From: CAZRRV01 sp964406705
GTDB lineage: Bacteria > Bacillota > Clostridia > Oscillospirales > Acutalibacteraceae
Length of the DNA: 15,396 nt
Direction of reading: 5' to 3'
Assembly (NCBI GenBank): GCA_964406705.1
Contig: CAYOSS010000044.1
Span: 1 to 15,396, forward strand
Below are positions 6,968-14,551 of the stretch, piece after piece; positions within the stretch are counted from its first letter, which is position 1; each line of letters opens with the position of its first letter. The position numbers and the translations under genes were made by a program. The notes below the pieces were generated by a model, which worked only from the letters and a program-made list of their open reading frames with translations, did no database searches and was not told the origin of the DNA.

Positions 6968-7900
6968 GTGTTGCGTAAAACGGCGGTACTTTTTTCCGGG
7001 CAGGGCGCGCAAAGCCCCGGTATGGGAAGGGATATTTATCGGGAGAGCGCCGCCGCGCGCGGCGTTTTCGATTTGTGCGAGGAGCTTCTGCCGGGGCTCC
7101 GCGAGCTTTGCTTTGACGGCGACGCGGGGGAGCTCTCCCTCACCGAAAACGCTCAACCCGCCCTTTTCGCGGCGGGGCTGGCGTTCGCCGAGGCCTTAAA
7201 GGAGCGGGGAGCGGTCTTTGACGCGGCGGCGGGCTTTTCTCTGGGCGAGATACCCGCGCTCGCGTTCAGCGGCGTACTTTCCGTCCGGGACGCGTTCCGG
7301 CTGGTGTGTGAGCGTTCGCGCAAAATGGCGGAGCTTTCCCGCTCCCGCCCCGGCGGTATGGTCGCCGCTCTGAAGCTTGACGACGCGGCTGTCGAGAGGA
7401 TAGCGGCTGAGTTCCGCGAGGTCTGGCCCGTCAACTACAACTGCCCCGGTCAGTTAGTCTGCGCGGGGAGCGCGGACGAGTTGGCCGCATTCACCGAGAG
7501 GGTGAGGGCGGAGGGCGGGAGAGCCGCTAAGTTGGCGGTTTCCGGCGCGTTCCACTCCCCCTATATGGCGGAGGCGGAGGGGACGCTGCGGGGGGCGCTC
7601 GCCGGTATGGAAATTTCCCCGCCCGCCTTGCCCCTTTACGCGAACTTAACCGGCGATAAGTACCCCTCCACCCGCGAGGGGATAATCGACACCGTGGCCC
7701 GGCAGGTCCGCTCCCCCGTGAGGTGGGAGAGGATCCTGAGGAATATGGCGGCGGAGGGGATAGACACCTTCGTGGAAGTGGGCGCGGGCGCCACTCTCAC
7801 CGGCTTCGTCCGCCGGACCTTGCCGGGTGCCACCGCCCTCACCGTGACGGATCTGGCCGGGTTCTCGGCCGCCGCACGAGCTTTGACGGAGGGCGCTTAG
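6968..7900 (+). CDS. fabD: [Acyl-carrier-protein] S-malonyltransferase FabD
   Basis: Transfers malonyl from CoA to ACP to feed the ketosynthase. The 310-residue product carries the N-terminal LFSGQGAQSPGMG, the nucleophile Ser91 in GFSLGE, Arg116 in the position of the malonate-binding Arg (VCERSRKM), and catalytic His196 in SGAFHSPYM. In most FabD proteins the residue before the serine is His (GHSLGE); here it is Phe. A GTG at 6968 is used as start; GGGAGG (6958-6963) is only 4 bases away, so the adjacent TTG at 6971 (7-base spacing) is also possible. It lies 11 bases after fabZ and 5 bases before accD. Confidence 0.93.
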   Translation: MLRKTAVLFSGQGAQSPGMGRDIYRESAAARGVFDLCEELLPGLRELCFDGDAGELSLTENAQPALFAAGLAFAEALKERGAVFDAAAGFSLGEIPALAFSGVLSVRDAFRLVCERSRKMAELSRSRPGGMVAALKLDDAAVERIAAEFREVWPVNYNCPGQLVCAGSADELAAFTERVRAEGGRAAKLAVSGAFHSPYMAEAEGTLRGALAGMEISPPALPLYANLTGDKYPSTREGIIDTVARQVRSPVRWERILRNMAAEGIDTFVEVGAGATLTGFVRRTLPGATALTVTDLAGFSAAARALTEGA

Positions 7901-7905
7901 AAGCT

Positions 7906-8700
7906 ATGCCTGATTACCCGGAGAACACCGTCTGCGAGGTGTGCGGGGCGAGCGTGGAGACCGCCTCGATGCGCGAACACCACTACATCTGCCCCGCCTG
8001 CGGGGGGTACAACCGTATGCCGGCGAGGCGCCGCATTGAGATGCTCACCGAGCGGGGTTCCTTTCGTGAGCTGTACGGGATAGGGGTATTTTCCGACCCG
8101 ATAGGTTTCCCCGATTACCCCGCGAAGTACGAGAAGGCCCGCAAGAAGAGCGGCGAGACGGAAGGCGTGGTCTGCGGCAGGGGCAAAATAGGCGGGCACG
8201 ACACCTGCCTGTTTGTAATGGAACCGGGATTTATGCTCGGCTCTATGGGCACCGTGGTGGGGGACAGGATCACCGCGCTGTTCGAGTACGCCGCGCTCCG
8301 CAAGCTCCCCGTGGTGGGGTACACCGTCTCCGGCGGGGCGAGGATGCAGGAGGGCATTCTCTCCTTAATGCAGATGGCTAAGGTTTCAATGGCGGTGAAG
8401 AAGCACAGCGACGGCGGGCTGTTTTACCTCGTCTGCGCGACGGACCCCACTATGGGCGGGGTCACGGCGAGCTTCGCTATGGAGGGTGACGTGATCATTG
8501 CCGAGCCGGGAGCGCAAATAGGCTTCGCGGGCAAGCGCGTCATAGAGCAAAACACGGGGCAAACCCTGCCGGACGACTTTCAGAGCGCGGAATTTCAGCT
8601 TCATTCCGGTTTCGTGGACGGCATAGTCCCCCGCGAGGAGCAGAAAACCTACATCGCCCGAATGCTATCCTATCACGAAAGGTGGAAGCCTATAGGATGA
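7906..8700 (+). CDS. accD: Acetyl-CoA carboxylase carboxyltransferase subunit beta AccD
   Basis: The 264-residue beta subunit of the carboxyltransferase that moves CO2 from carboxybiotin to acetyl-CoA, forming malonyl-CoA with AccA. An N-terminal zinc ribbon is visible: C10-x2-C13 and C29-x2-C32 (CEVC, CPAC), then RIEMLTERGSF as in the family. The crotonase-like core shows GSMGTVVGDRI, SGGARMQEG, and DPTMGGVTASFAM. The ATG at 7906 gives the zinc ribbon at the expected distance; the GGAGGG at 7888-7893 is rather far (12 bases), so translation may depend on coupling with fabD. It overlaps accA by ATGA. The cluster has no AccB or AccC, so the biotin part must be encoded elsewhere. Confidence 0.94.
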   Translation: MPDYPENTVCEVCGASVETASMREHHYICPACGGYNRMPARRRIEMLTERGSFRELYGIGVFSDPIGFPDYPAKYEKARKKSGETEGVVCGRGKIGGHDTCLFVMEPGFMLGSMGTVVGDRITALFEYAALRKLPVVGYTVSGGARMQEGILSLMQMAKVSMAVKKHSDGGLFYLVCATDPTMGGVTASFAMEGDVIIAEPGAQIGFAGKRVIEQNTGQTLPDDFQSAEFQLHSGFVDGIVPREEQKTYIARMLSYHERWKPIG

Positions 8701-9614
8701 ACCCCGATTTAATGCTTGAGACCCAAAAGGAGCTGCGGGAGGCGGGCGAGAAGACGCCCGTCTACGAGCGCGTGCGCCTCACGAGGAAGAGCGGCCGCGC
8801 CACCGGCGGGGACTACATAAGGGGGATCTTCACCGACTTCACCGAGCTTCACGGGGACAGGCGTTTCGGCGACGACGCGTCCATCATAGCTGGGATAGGG
8901 TATTTGGGCAATTCCCCCGTCACGGTCGTCGCGGTGGAGAAGGGCAGGGACCCGGCGGACAGGGTCCGGCGCAACTTCGGCTTCGTCTCGGCGGAGGGGT
9001 ACCGCAAGGCGCTCCGGCTCGCCCGCCAGGCGGAGAAGTTCGGTCGCCCGGTGGTGTTCTTTGTGGATACGCAGGGCGCGGACTGCGGCCCCGGCGCGGA
9101 GGAGCGGGGGATAGGCGAGGCAATAGCGGAGAACCTCTACACATTCGGCTCGCTGAGGGTGCCGATGGTGTCGGTGCTGATAGGCGAGGGCGGAAGCGGC
9201 GGCGCGTTGGGGCTCGCCGTGGCGGACGAGGTTTGGATGACGGAGAACGCCTACTACTCCGTTATCACCCCGGAATCCTGCGCCAGCATTCTCTACAAAG
9301 ACTCCTCCAGAGCCGCCGAGGTGGCGGAGCATTTGAAACTCACGGCCGCTGATCTTCTCAAAATGGAGGTTATAGAGAGGATAATCCTTGAGCCGAAGGA
9401 CTTCTCCGACGGCGCGGCCGTAGGCGCCTTTATGAAGGAACTGCGCACCGACCTCCAAAAGAAGATAATGCTGCTCAGAATGCTCCCCAAGGAGAAGTTG
9501 CTCGAGAACCGCTACGAAAAGTACCGCAAAATCGGGAGATACGCGGAATATTCTACCGAAAGCAGGGGCGGATGGGTTAAAAACTTCCCGAGCCTGCGGT
9601 CGCGGCGCAAATGA
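8697..9614 (+). CDS. accA: Acetyl-CoA carboxylase carboxyltransferase subunit alpha AccA
   Basis: The 305-residue partner of AccD in carboxyl transfer. Family signatures are continuous: IFTDFTELHGDRRFGDD, EKGRDPADRVRRNFG, PEGYRKALRL-type SAEGYRKALRLARQAEKFGRP, FVDTQGADCGPGAEERG (commonly FIDTPGAYPG...), IGEGGSGGALGLAV and VITPESCASILYKDSS. Gln and Asp-Cys replace the more usual Pro and Tyr-Pro in the FVDTQGADCG loop, a mild oddity near the active site. The start ATG 8697 overlaps the accD stop; AAAGGTGG lies about 10 bases upstream. The end overlaps the next gene in ATGA. The C-terminal ~30 residues (YRKIGRYAEYSTESRGG...) are lineage-specific. Confidence 0.93.
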   Translation: MNPDLMLETQKELREAGEKTPVYERVRLTRKSGRATGGDYIRGIFTDFTELHGDRRFGDDASIIAGIGYLGNSPVTVVAVEKGRDPADRVRRNFGFVSAEGYRKALRLARQAEKFGRPVVFFVDTQGADCGPGAEERGIGEAIAENLYTFGSLRVPMVSVLIGEGGSGGALGLAVADEVWMTENAYYSVITPESCASILYKDSSRAAEVAEHLKLTAADLLKMEVIERIILEPKDFSDGAAVGAFMKELRTDLQKKIMLLRMLPKEKLLENRYEKYRKIGRYAEYSTESRGGWVKNFPSLRSRRK

Positions 9615-10336
9615 AGAGCCTGCTGCTGATAAACGGCAGCCCCAGGCGGGAGGCGAGCGCCACCTACGCCGCCGCGAAAGCCTTTGCCGGGGGAATGGAG
9701 AGCGCGGGCTACCGGCGCGAAACGGTGAACGTGGCGGATCTTTTGCTCGCGCCGTGCGCAGGGTGCTTTTCCTGCTGGGGGAGGACGCCGGGGGAGTGCG
9801 TTATCCGCGACGACGCGGTCGCGGTTCGCGACAGGATCGACCGCTCCGACGCGGTGCTGCTCTGCTACCCGCTCTACTTTTTCGGAATGCCGGGTCCCGT
9901 CAAGACGCTTACCGACAGGCTGCTCGGTATGATGCGCACCTACCGCGGCGACGACGCTCCGGAGGGTGGGATCAGGCACTCCGTTCGCCGCCCGAGGGAG
10001 GGCCGCCTTTTCGCGGTGCTGGTCTCCTGCGCGTTCACCGAGGGGGAGGACGCGCTAAGCCCTCTGTGGGCGCAGTACGACCGAATATGCGGGCGGGGCG
10101 GCTACACCGGGATCGCCTGCCCGCAGCTGAAAACGCTTGTGGATCTCGGCGAGAGTGCCCGTCTGACGCGGTACTTTGAGCGGTTCGCGGCGGCGGGGAA
10201 GCGCTATGCCGAGGCGGGAAGCCTTGACGAGGCGGAGCTGAGGGAACTTTCCCGCCCCCCGTTTACGCCCAAGACCTACAGGACCCTGCTTGACGCGTTT
10301 TGGCGGGGCGAGGAGGAGAAAGGAGCGGGTCGATGA
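9611..10336 (+). CDS. Flavodoxin-fold NAD(P)H-dependent FMN reductase-like protein
   Basis: A 241-residue protein of the NADPH-dependent FMN reductase / flavodoxin-like family. It opens with LLLINGSPRREAS, the phosphate-binding loop for FMN, followed by the Cys-rich stretch CAGCFSCWG...GECVIRDD and LLCYPLYFFGMPGPVKTLTDR, which form the flavin pocket in this family. Such enzymes reduce quinones, flavins or unsaturated substrates with NAD(P)H. It is embedded by four-base overlaps with both accA and plsX, so it is almost surely co-translated with the lipid genes. That makes a redox step on the acyl chain, or supply of reduced flavin, plausible; this is inference. The C-terminal half (after about 160) is not one I recognise in detail. 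Confidence 0.82.
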   Translation: MKSLLLINGSPRREASATYAAAKAFAGGMESAGYRRETVNVADLLLAPCAGCFSCWGRTPGECVIRDDAVAVRDRIDRSDAVLLCYPLYFFGMPGPVKTLTDRLLGMMRTYRGDDAPEGGIRHSVRRPREGRLFAVLVSCAFTEGEDALSPLWAQYDRICGRGGYTGIACPQLKTLVDLGESARLTRYFERFAAAGKRYAEAGSLDEAELRELSRPPFTPKTYRTLLDAFWRGEEEKGAGR

Positions 10337-11352
10337 TCAGAGTCGCGGTGGATCTCGGCGGCGCGGACAGACCCGCCCGCGAGTTAGTGGAAGGCGCCCT
10401 CGCGGCGGCGGAGGGGCTGTCCGATTTATATTTGTGCCTCTTCGCGGGGCGGGGGGAGGTGGCTCCCGCCGTGGCGCGGCACCCCGGGCTTTCGGGCAGG
10501 GTGGAGGTCACCGACGCGCCGGACGTCGTGGGAAACGGCGAGGACCCCACGGAAGGTTATAAGCTGAAGCGCGGCGCTTCCATCTACCGGGCGACCGCCC
10601 TTTGCGGCGCGGGCGGCGCGGACGCGCTCGTCTCCTGCGGGGCTACGGGGGCTATAACGGTCGGCGCCGTGATGGATCTCGGCAAGATACCGGGGCTTTC
10701 CCCGGCGCTGTTATGCGAGCTGCGCCACGCGGACGGCTCGCCCTTCTGTGTGGTGGACTGCGGCGCGAACGTGGACTGCCGCGCCGAGAAGCTGCGCGAT
10801 TTCGCGAGGGCCGGGTCGGCGTATATGAAGGCCAAGGGGGTGGAGCGCCCCTCCGTAGCCCTGCTTTCCAACGGCGCGGAGGACGCCAAGGGCAACGCGA
10901 CGACGAAGAAGGCTTTCACGCTGCTGCGGGAGGGAGTGCCGGGTTTCACCGGCAACATAGAGGGCAGCGCGGTGCTCACGGGCGGCGCGGATGTGATAGT
11001 CTGCGAGGGGTTCGCGGGGAACATTTTCTTAAAGACGGCGGAGGGCGCCGCCAAAGCCGCGATCCGGGAGATGAAAGCGCTGGCCGCGGGTCTCCCGGAT
11101 AACGCCCAATCCGCGCTGGAGAGCGCCGCCGACGAGGTTTACACACGGTACGATTACAACGGAGAGGGGGGCGCGGTGCTGTTGGGCTTCGGCGTCCCCG
11201 TGGTGAAGGGGCACGGCGCGGCGGACGCTCATACTCTTCGGAAGGTTACGGAGCAGGCGTATACGCTCGCCAAAAACGGGCTTGCGGCGCGGCTGCGCGA
11301 TGAATTCGCTGCGACACCGTCCGGCGACACGGCGCGAGCTGCGGGCGGATGA
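10333..11352 (+). CDS. plsX: Phosphate acyltransferase PlsX
   Basis: PlsX converts acyl-ACP to acyl-phosphate, which PlsY uses to acylate glycerol-3-phosphate, the first step of phospholipid synthesis. The 339-residue product matches in length and motif order: IRVAVDLGGADRPARELVEGAL at the N-terminus (family DAMGGDxAP), VSCGATGAITVGAV (family SAGNTGA), VVDCGANVDCRAE, ALLSNGAEDAKGN, FTGNIEGSAVLTGGADVIVC and EGFAGNIFLKT. The usual N-terminal MGGDxAP reads LGGADRP, a notable divergence. Start ATG 10333 gives the proper N-terminus, has AGGAG (10321-10325) 7 bases upstream, and overlaps the previous stop in ATGA. PlsX often sits beside fatty-acid genes; here it suggests the product enters membrane lipid, but it might instead release acyl groups for another use. 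Confidence 0.9.
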   Translation: MIRVAVDLGGADRPARELVEGALAAAEGLSDLYLCLFAGRGEVAPAVARHPGLSGRVEVTDAPDVVGNGEDPTEGYKLKRGASIYRATALCGAGGADALVSCGATGAITVGAVMDLGKIPGLSPALLCELRHADGSPFCVVDCGANVDCRAEKLRDFARAGSAYMKAKGVERPSVALLSNGAEDAKGNATTKKAFTLLREGVPGFTGNIEGSAVLTGGADVIVCEGFAGNIFLKTAEGAAKAAIREMKALAAGLPDNAQSALESAADEVYTRYDYNGEGGAVLLGFGVPVVKGHGAADAHTLRKVTEQAYTLAKNGLAARLRDEFAATPSGDTARAAGG

Positions 11353-11406
11353 CGCCGGGAGCCTTAGGCGGTTATTCGGCGGTGATGCTATGAGTAGGGG
11401 TGTAGA

Positions 11407-12927
11407 ATGAGAGACTATTACGATGTCGCGGTGGTGGGCGCGGGCAACGCCGGGCTTACCGCCGCCGCTACCGCCGCGAGGCGGGGGCTGGACGTGCTCC
11501 TTTTGGAGCGCAACAGGATGCCGGGAGGATGCGCCACCAGCTTTGTGAGGGGGCGCTTCGAGTTCGAGACAGCGCTTCACGAGCTCGCAAACATAGGTAC
11601 CGAGGAGAACCCGGGGAGCGTCCGACGTCTGTTCGACGGGTACGGCGCGGATATATCCTGGGTCGCGGAGCGCACGGCCTTCCGCGTGATAACGGGGGGC
11701 GAGGATGGCTACGACGTCACTATGCCCGCCGGGGTGGAAGAGTTTTGCGACGCTATGGAGCGTTACGTCCCCGGCAGCCGCGACTCCACCGAGGCCGTGT
11801 TCGCTCTTGCCAAAAAGGCTGACGCCGCCGTTAAGTACCTCTCTTCCGGCAAGCCGGACCCGGCGGTCCTTATGAGCGAGCACGCGGATTTCCTGCGAAT
11901 GGCGTCCCACTCGGTGGACGAGTGTTTGGTGGCTCTCGGGATGCCGGAGAAGGCGCGCAATATCATCAAGACCTACTGGTGTTACCTCGGCGCCCCCACC
12001 GATTCGCTGGACTTCGCCCACTACGCTATGATGCTTTCCCGCTACGTGTCGGGGATTCCCGCGCTGCCGACGATGAAGTCCGCCGAAATCGCCCTCGCTC
12101 TGGATAAGGTCATTCGCGACGCGGGCGGGGACATCCTCTACAACACCCCCGTCACCGAGATTTTAACGGAGGGCGGCAAGGCGGTGGGCGTTCGCGCGGG
12201 CGGCAGGGAATACCGCGCGGGAACGGTCGTCGCGAACTGCTTCCCCGACACGGCGTTTTCGGGGACGTTAAAGGACGCTCCCGTCCCGGCGCGCTCTCTG
12301 AAGCTCGCCAACGCCCGCAAGAAGGGACTGCTCTTCTTTACCCTCTACGTGGGGCTCAACAGATCGGCGGAGCAGCTCGGCATTAAGGACTACTCGGTGT
12401 TCATCTTCCGCACGCCGGACGCCGCCCAGCAGTACCGCGACTGCGGCGACCCCGACACAAGTCTTATCATAGCGAACTGCCTCAACAACGCCGTTCCCGG
12501 CTCCTCCCCGGAGGGCACCTGCACGCTGTTCTTCACCTCGCTGCTGTCAGAGGACGCCTGGGGAAGCGTCCCGCCCGACGGGTACCGCGCCGTAAAGACC
12601 CGTATGGCGGCCCGCACCATAAGAGAATATGAGAAAAAGACCGGCGTAGTTATCAGCCCTTATATAGAGGAGCTGGAGCCGGCCGCGCCGCCCACCTTCG
12701 CGAGGTACCTGGGCACGCCCAACGGCACCGCCTACGGCTACGAGACCGGCGGTTGGGACGGGATCACCACCCGCGCGATGACGCTTTCCAAAGAGCGCGT
12801 GCTGGATAACCTGTACTTCGCGGGGGCGCACGCCGAGCGCGGGGACGGCTACAGCAGCGCGCTCGCCAACGGCAACTCCGTGGGGCAAAAATTGCGGAAG
12901 GGGGACGCGGACGATGCCGGAGCATAA
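11407..12927 (+). CDS. CrtI/phytoene-desaturase-like FAD-dependent oxidoreductase
   Basis: A 506-residue flavoprotein of the phytoene desaturase / retinol saturase-like superfamily. The N-terminal dinucleotide fold is VAVVGAGNAGLTAA (G11-x-G13-x2-G16) followed by LLLERNRMPGGCATSF, the typical second FAD-contact segment. The C-terminal FAD motif NLYFAGAHAERGDGYSSALANG starts at about 468. The family includes carotenoid desaturases, retinol saturase and enzymes that reductively cyclise polyenes in tetramate macrolactam pathways, so the common theme is conjugated polyene chemistry. Its place after a fatty-acid gene set that lacks an enoyl reductase makes an acyl polyene a reasonable substrate (inference). 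Start ATG 11407 has AGGGG (11396-11400) 6 bases upstream. It overlaps the following reductase gene by 14 bases, implying tight coupling. Carotenoid-pathway genes are not seen nearby. Confidence 0.85.
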   Translation: MRDYYDVAVVGAGNAGLTAAATAARRGLDVLLLERNRMPGGCATSFVRGRFEFETALHELANIGTEENPGSVRRLFDGYGADISWVAERTAFRVITGGEDGYDVTMPAGVEEFCDAMERYVPGSRDSTEAVFALAKKADAAVKYLSSGKPDPAVLMSEHADFLRMASHSVDECLVALGMPEKARNIIKTYWCYLGAPTDSLDFAHYAMMLSRYVSGIPALPTMKSAEIALALDKVIRDAGGDILYNTPVTEILTEGGKAVGVRAGGREYRAGTVVANCFPDTAFSGTLKDAPVPARSLKLANARKKGLLFFTLYVGLNRSAEQLGIKDYSVFIFRTPDAAQQYRDCGDPDTSLIIANCLNNAVPGSSPEGTCTLFFTSLLSEDAWGSVPPDGYRAVKTRMAARTIREYEKKTGVVISPYIEELEPAAPPTFARYLGTPNGTAYGYETGGWDGITTRAMTLSKERVLDNLYFAGAHAERGDGYSSALANGNSVGQKLRKGDADDAGA

Positions 12928-14098
12928 CTTAAACTCGCTCGACCCGCGCGATTTCCTGACTCTCACCGCCCGGCGCGACGCGGCGGTGGAGGCGGCTCCG
13001 GCGGGGCGCCCCGGGGCTTTCCCCGCGAACGAGATGGCGGAGATCCTGCACCCGCGCCGCCAGTATTTCCGTGTGGGGAAAGTTGAGCGCGGCGAGGGGT
13101 ACGCGGTCTACACCCTCTTGCCCGACGTCGGGCGGGGGACAAAACGGGTCGCCCCCTTCGCGGCGGGGCAGTTCCTGTCGGTGTACGTGAACGCGGGCGG
13201 AAAGGCGGCGTCCCGCCCGTACACGATATGCTCCGCGCCGGGGGAGGCGGCGGAAGGCGGTATCCGCCTCGCGGTGAAGACCGTCCCGGGGGGCGAGGTG
13301 TCCGGCGCCATACTGCGCGACTGGCGGGTCGGGACGCCTGTCGAGACCTCCGGTCCCTTGGGCAATTTCACATATGAACCCCTTCGCGACGCGCCGAATA
13401 TAGTCGGTGTCGCGGGGGGCAGCGGCGTGACGCCGTTTGTCGCCTTAGCGAGGGCCATAGCCCGCGGCGAGGAGGACTGCTCGCTGACGCTGTTATACGG
13501 CAGCAGAACCCGCCGGGATATCCTCTTTGAGCGGGAGTTGGCGGACCTCGCGGCGGGGTGCGACAGGCTCCGCGTCGTCCACGTCCTCAGCGAGGAGACC
13601 GCCCCGGGGTGTGAGAGCGGGCTGATTACCGCCGAGCTGATAAAGCGGTATGCCCCGGCGGGGAGCTACTCGGTGTTCTTCTGCGGCAGCGAGGGAATGA
13701 GGGCGTTCTGCGACCGGGAATTCGCGAAACTGGGCTTGGAGCGGAAGCTTATCCGGCATGAGGTGCGCGGGGAGCTGTTCGCCGACGCGTTTCCGGACTA
13801 TCCCGGCGCCCCGGAGCGGGTCACGGTCACCGTCCTCGCGCGGGGGGAGACGTATACCGTCACGGGGGAGTCGAAGCTCCCGCTGCTCCGGCTTCTGGAG
13901 CGCACCGGCGCGAACCCGCCGTCCGCCTGCAGGGGAGGGGAGTGCGGGTACTGCCGCGCGAGGCTGGTTTCGGGGCGCGTCTTCGCCCCGGAGGAGACCG
14001 ACCGCCGCCGTGCCGCCGACCGTAAGTTCGGGTACATTCACCCCTGCTGTGCTTACCCTCTGAGCGACCTCACGGTTGAGGTTTACCCGGAGGGGTAG
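12914..14098 (+). CDS. Ferredoxin-NAD(P)H reductase-type flavoprotein with C-terminal 2Fe-2S domain
   Basis: A 394-residue electron-transfer protein. Order: an N-terminal extension of about 50 residues of unknown role; FAD-binding barrel with RPYTICS (101-107); NAD(P)-binding domain with GVAGGSGVTPFVALARAI (165-182), LLYGSRTRRDILFERELADL (193-212) and the FFCGSEGM loop (255-262); plant-type ferredoxin domain with Cys339, Cys344, Cys347 (CRGGECGYC) and a fourth Cys at 378 or 379 (HPCCAYP). The architecture matches phthalate-dioxygenase-reductase-like proteins, which pass electrons from NAD(P)H through flavin and Fe-S to a partner enzyme. The likely partner is the CrtI-like enzyme whose gene it overlaps by 14 bases, or the flavodoxin-like protein (inference). 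ATG 12914 has AAGGGGGA about 8 bases upstream. It is the last gene of the operon. Confidence 0.9.
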   Translation: MPEHNLNSLDPRDFLTLTARRDAAVEAAPAGRPGAFPANEMAEILHPRRQYFRVGKVERGEGYAVYTLLPDVGRGTKRVAPFAAGQFLSVYVNAGGKAASRPYTICSAPGEAAEGGIRLAVKTVPGGEVSGAILRDWRVGTPVETSGPLGNFTYEPLRDAPNIVGVAGGSGVTPFVALARAIARGEEDCSLTLLYGSRTRRDILFERELADLAAGCDRLRVVHVLSEETAPGCESGLITAELIKRYAPAGSYSVFFCGSEGMRAFCDREFAKLGLERKLIRHEVRGELFADAFPDYPGAPERVTVTVLARGETYTVTGESKLPLLRLLERTGANPPSACRGGECGYCRARLVSGRVFAPEETDRRRAADRKFGYIHPCCAYPLSDLTVEVYPEG

Positions 14099-14117
14099 CA
14101 CTAAGCTAATTGCGACG

Positions 14118-14156
14118 CCCCCGGCGGGTATATCCCGCCGGGGGTTGGTTTGTTTT
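14118..14156 (+). terminator. Intrinsic terminator ending the lipid operon
   Basis: A perfect 11-bp stem, 14118-14128 (CCCCCGGCGGG) with 14134-14144 (CCCGCCGGGGG), loop TATAT, then TTGGTTTGTTTT. It starts 20 bases after the last stop codon. The core is strong and is the only clear terminator after the promoter at 2174, which supports a single ~12 kb transcription unit. Confidence 0.88.
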
Positions 14157-14275
14157 GCCCCGTTGCGGCGGCTTGCCCCGCTGTGCTGGGTAGCCTTGTG
14201 ATGCCGGGGGGTCCGGCTTCGCCCATTATGGCGGACTTACCGCGCGTCTGGAAACTTGGCGGTCCCCGCTGACTC

Positions 14276-14380
14276 TGGCTCCGCCCGTCCCCGGGACCTC
14301 CTTCTCGCTTCGCGAAGTTAGCTTTCTAATTTCTCCCAGCTATGCTGGGGGAACGATGTCCGCTTTTCTCTCTCAGCCGG
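14276..14380 (+). repeat. Direct repeat copy 1 (~105 nt)
   Basis: It shares with the copy at 14405-14508 a fixed order of blocks: TGGCT-CGCCCGTCCCCG, TTCTCGCT-CGCGA, TAGCTT, CCCAGCTATGCTGGGGGAAC and TGTCCGCTTTTC, ending in GCCGG. Two nested hairpins occur: the palindrome CTTCGCGAAG (14308-14317), and CCCAGC-TAT-GCTGGG (14335-14349). Confidence 0.75.
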
Positions 14381-14404
14381 CAGGCGCGGCAATCCCCCTG
14401 CCTT

Positions 14405-14508
14405 TGGCTGCGCCCGTCCCCGTTGGCTTCTTCTCGCTACGCGAGGGTAGCTTGATTTTCCCCCAGCTATGCTGGGGGAACGGTGTCCGCTTTTCTTCTC
14501 TGCGCCGG
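14405..14508 (+). repeat. Direct repeat copy 2 (~104 nt)
   Basis: Second copy of the 14276-14380 repeat, starting 129 bases downstream of the first. Its hairpins are compensated versions: CTCGC-TAC-GCGAG (14433-14445) and an extended 8-bp stem CCCCCAGC-TAT-GCTGGGGG (14460-14478). That stems are kept while bases change suggests the folded form matters, although two copies are thin evidence. Confidence 0.75.
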
Positions 14509-14551
14509 AACGGTCCGGCATCGTCGTCGCAAGTTCCATATCGCTCGTTTC

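Noticed and set aside
11029..12021. A 330-codon minus-strand open frame across the plsX and CrtI-like genes
   Set aside because: It spans the boundary of two well-recognised plus-strand genes, has no motif or ribosome site, and reflects GC-rich third positions.
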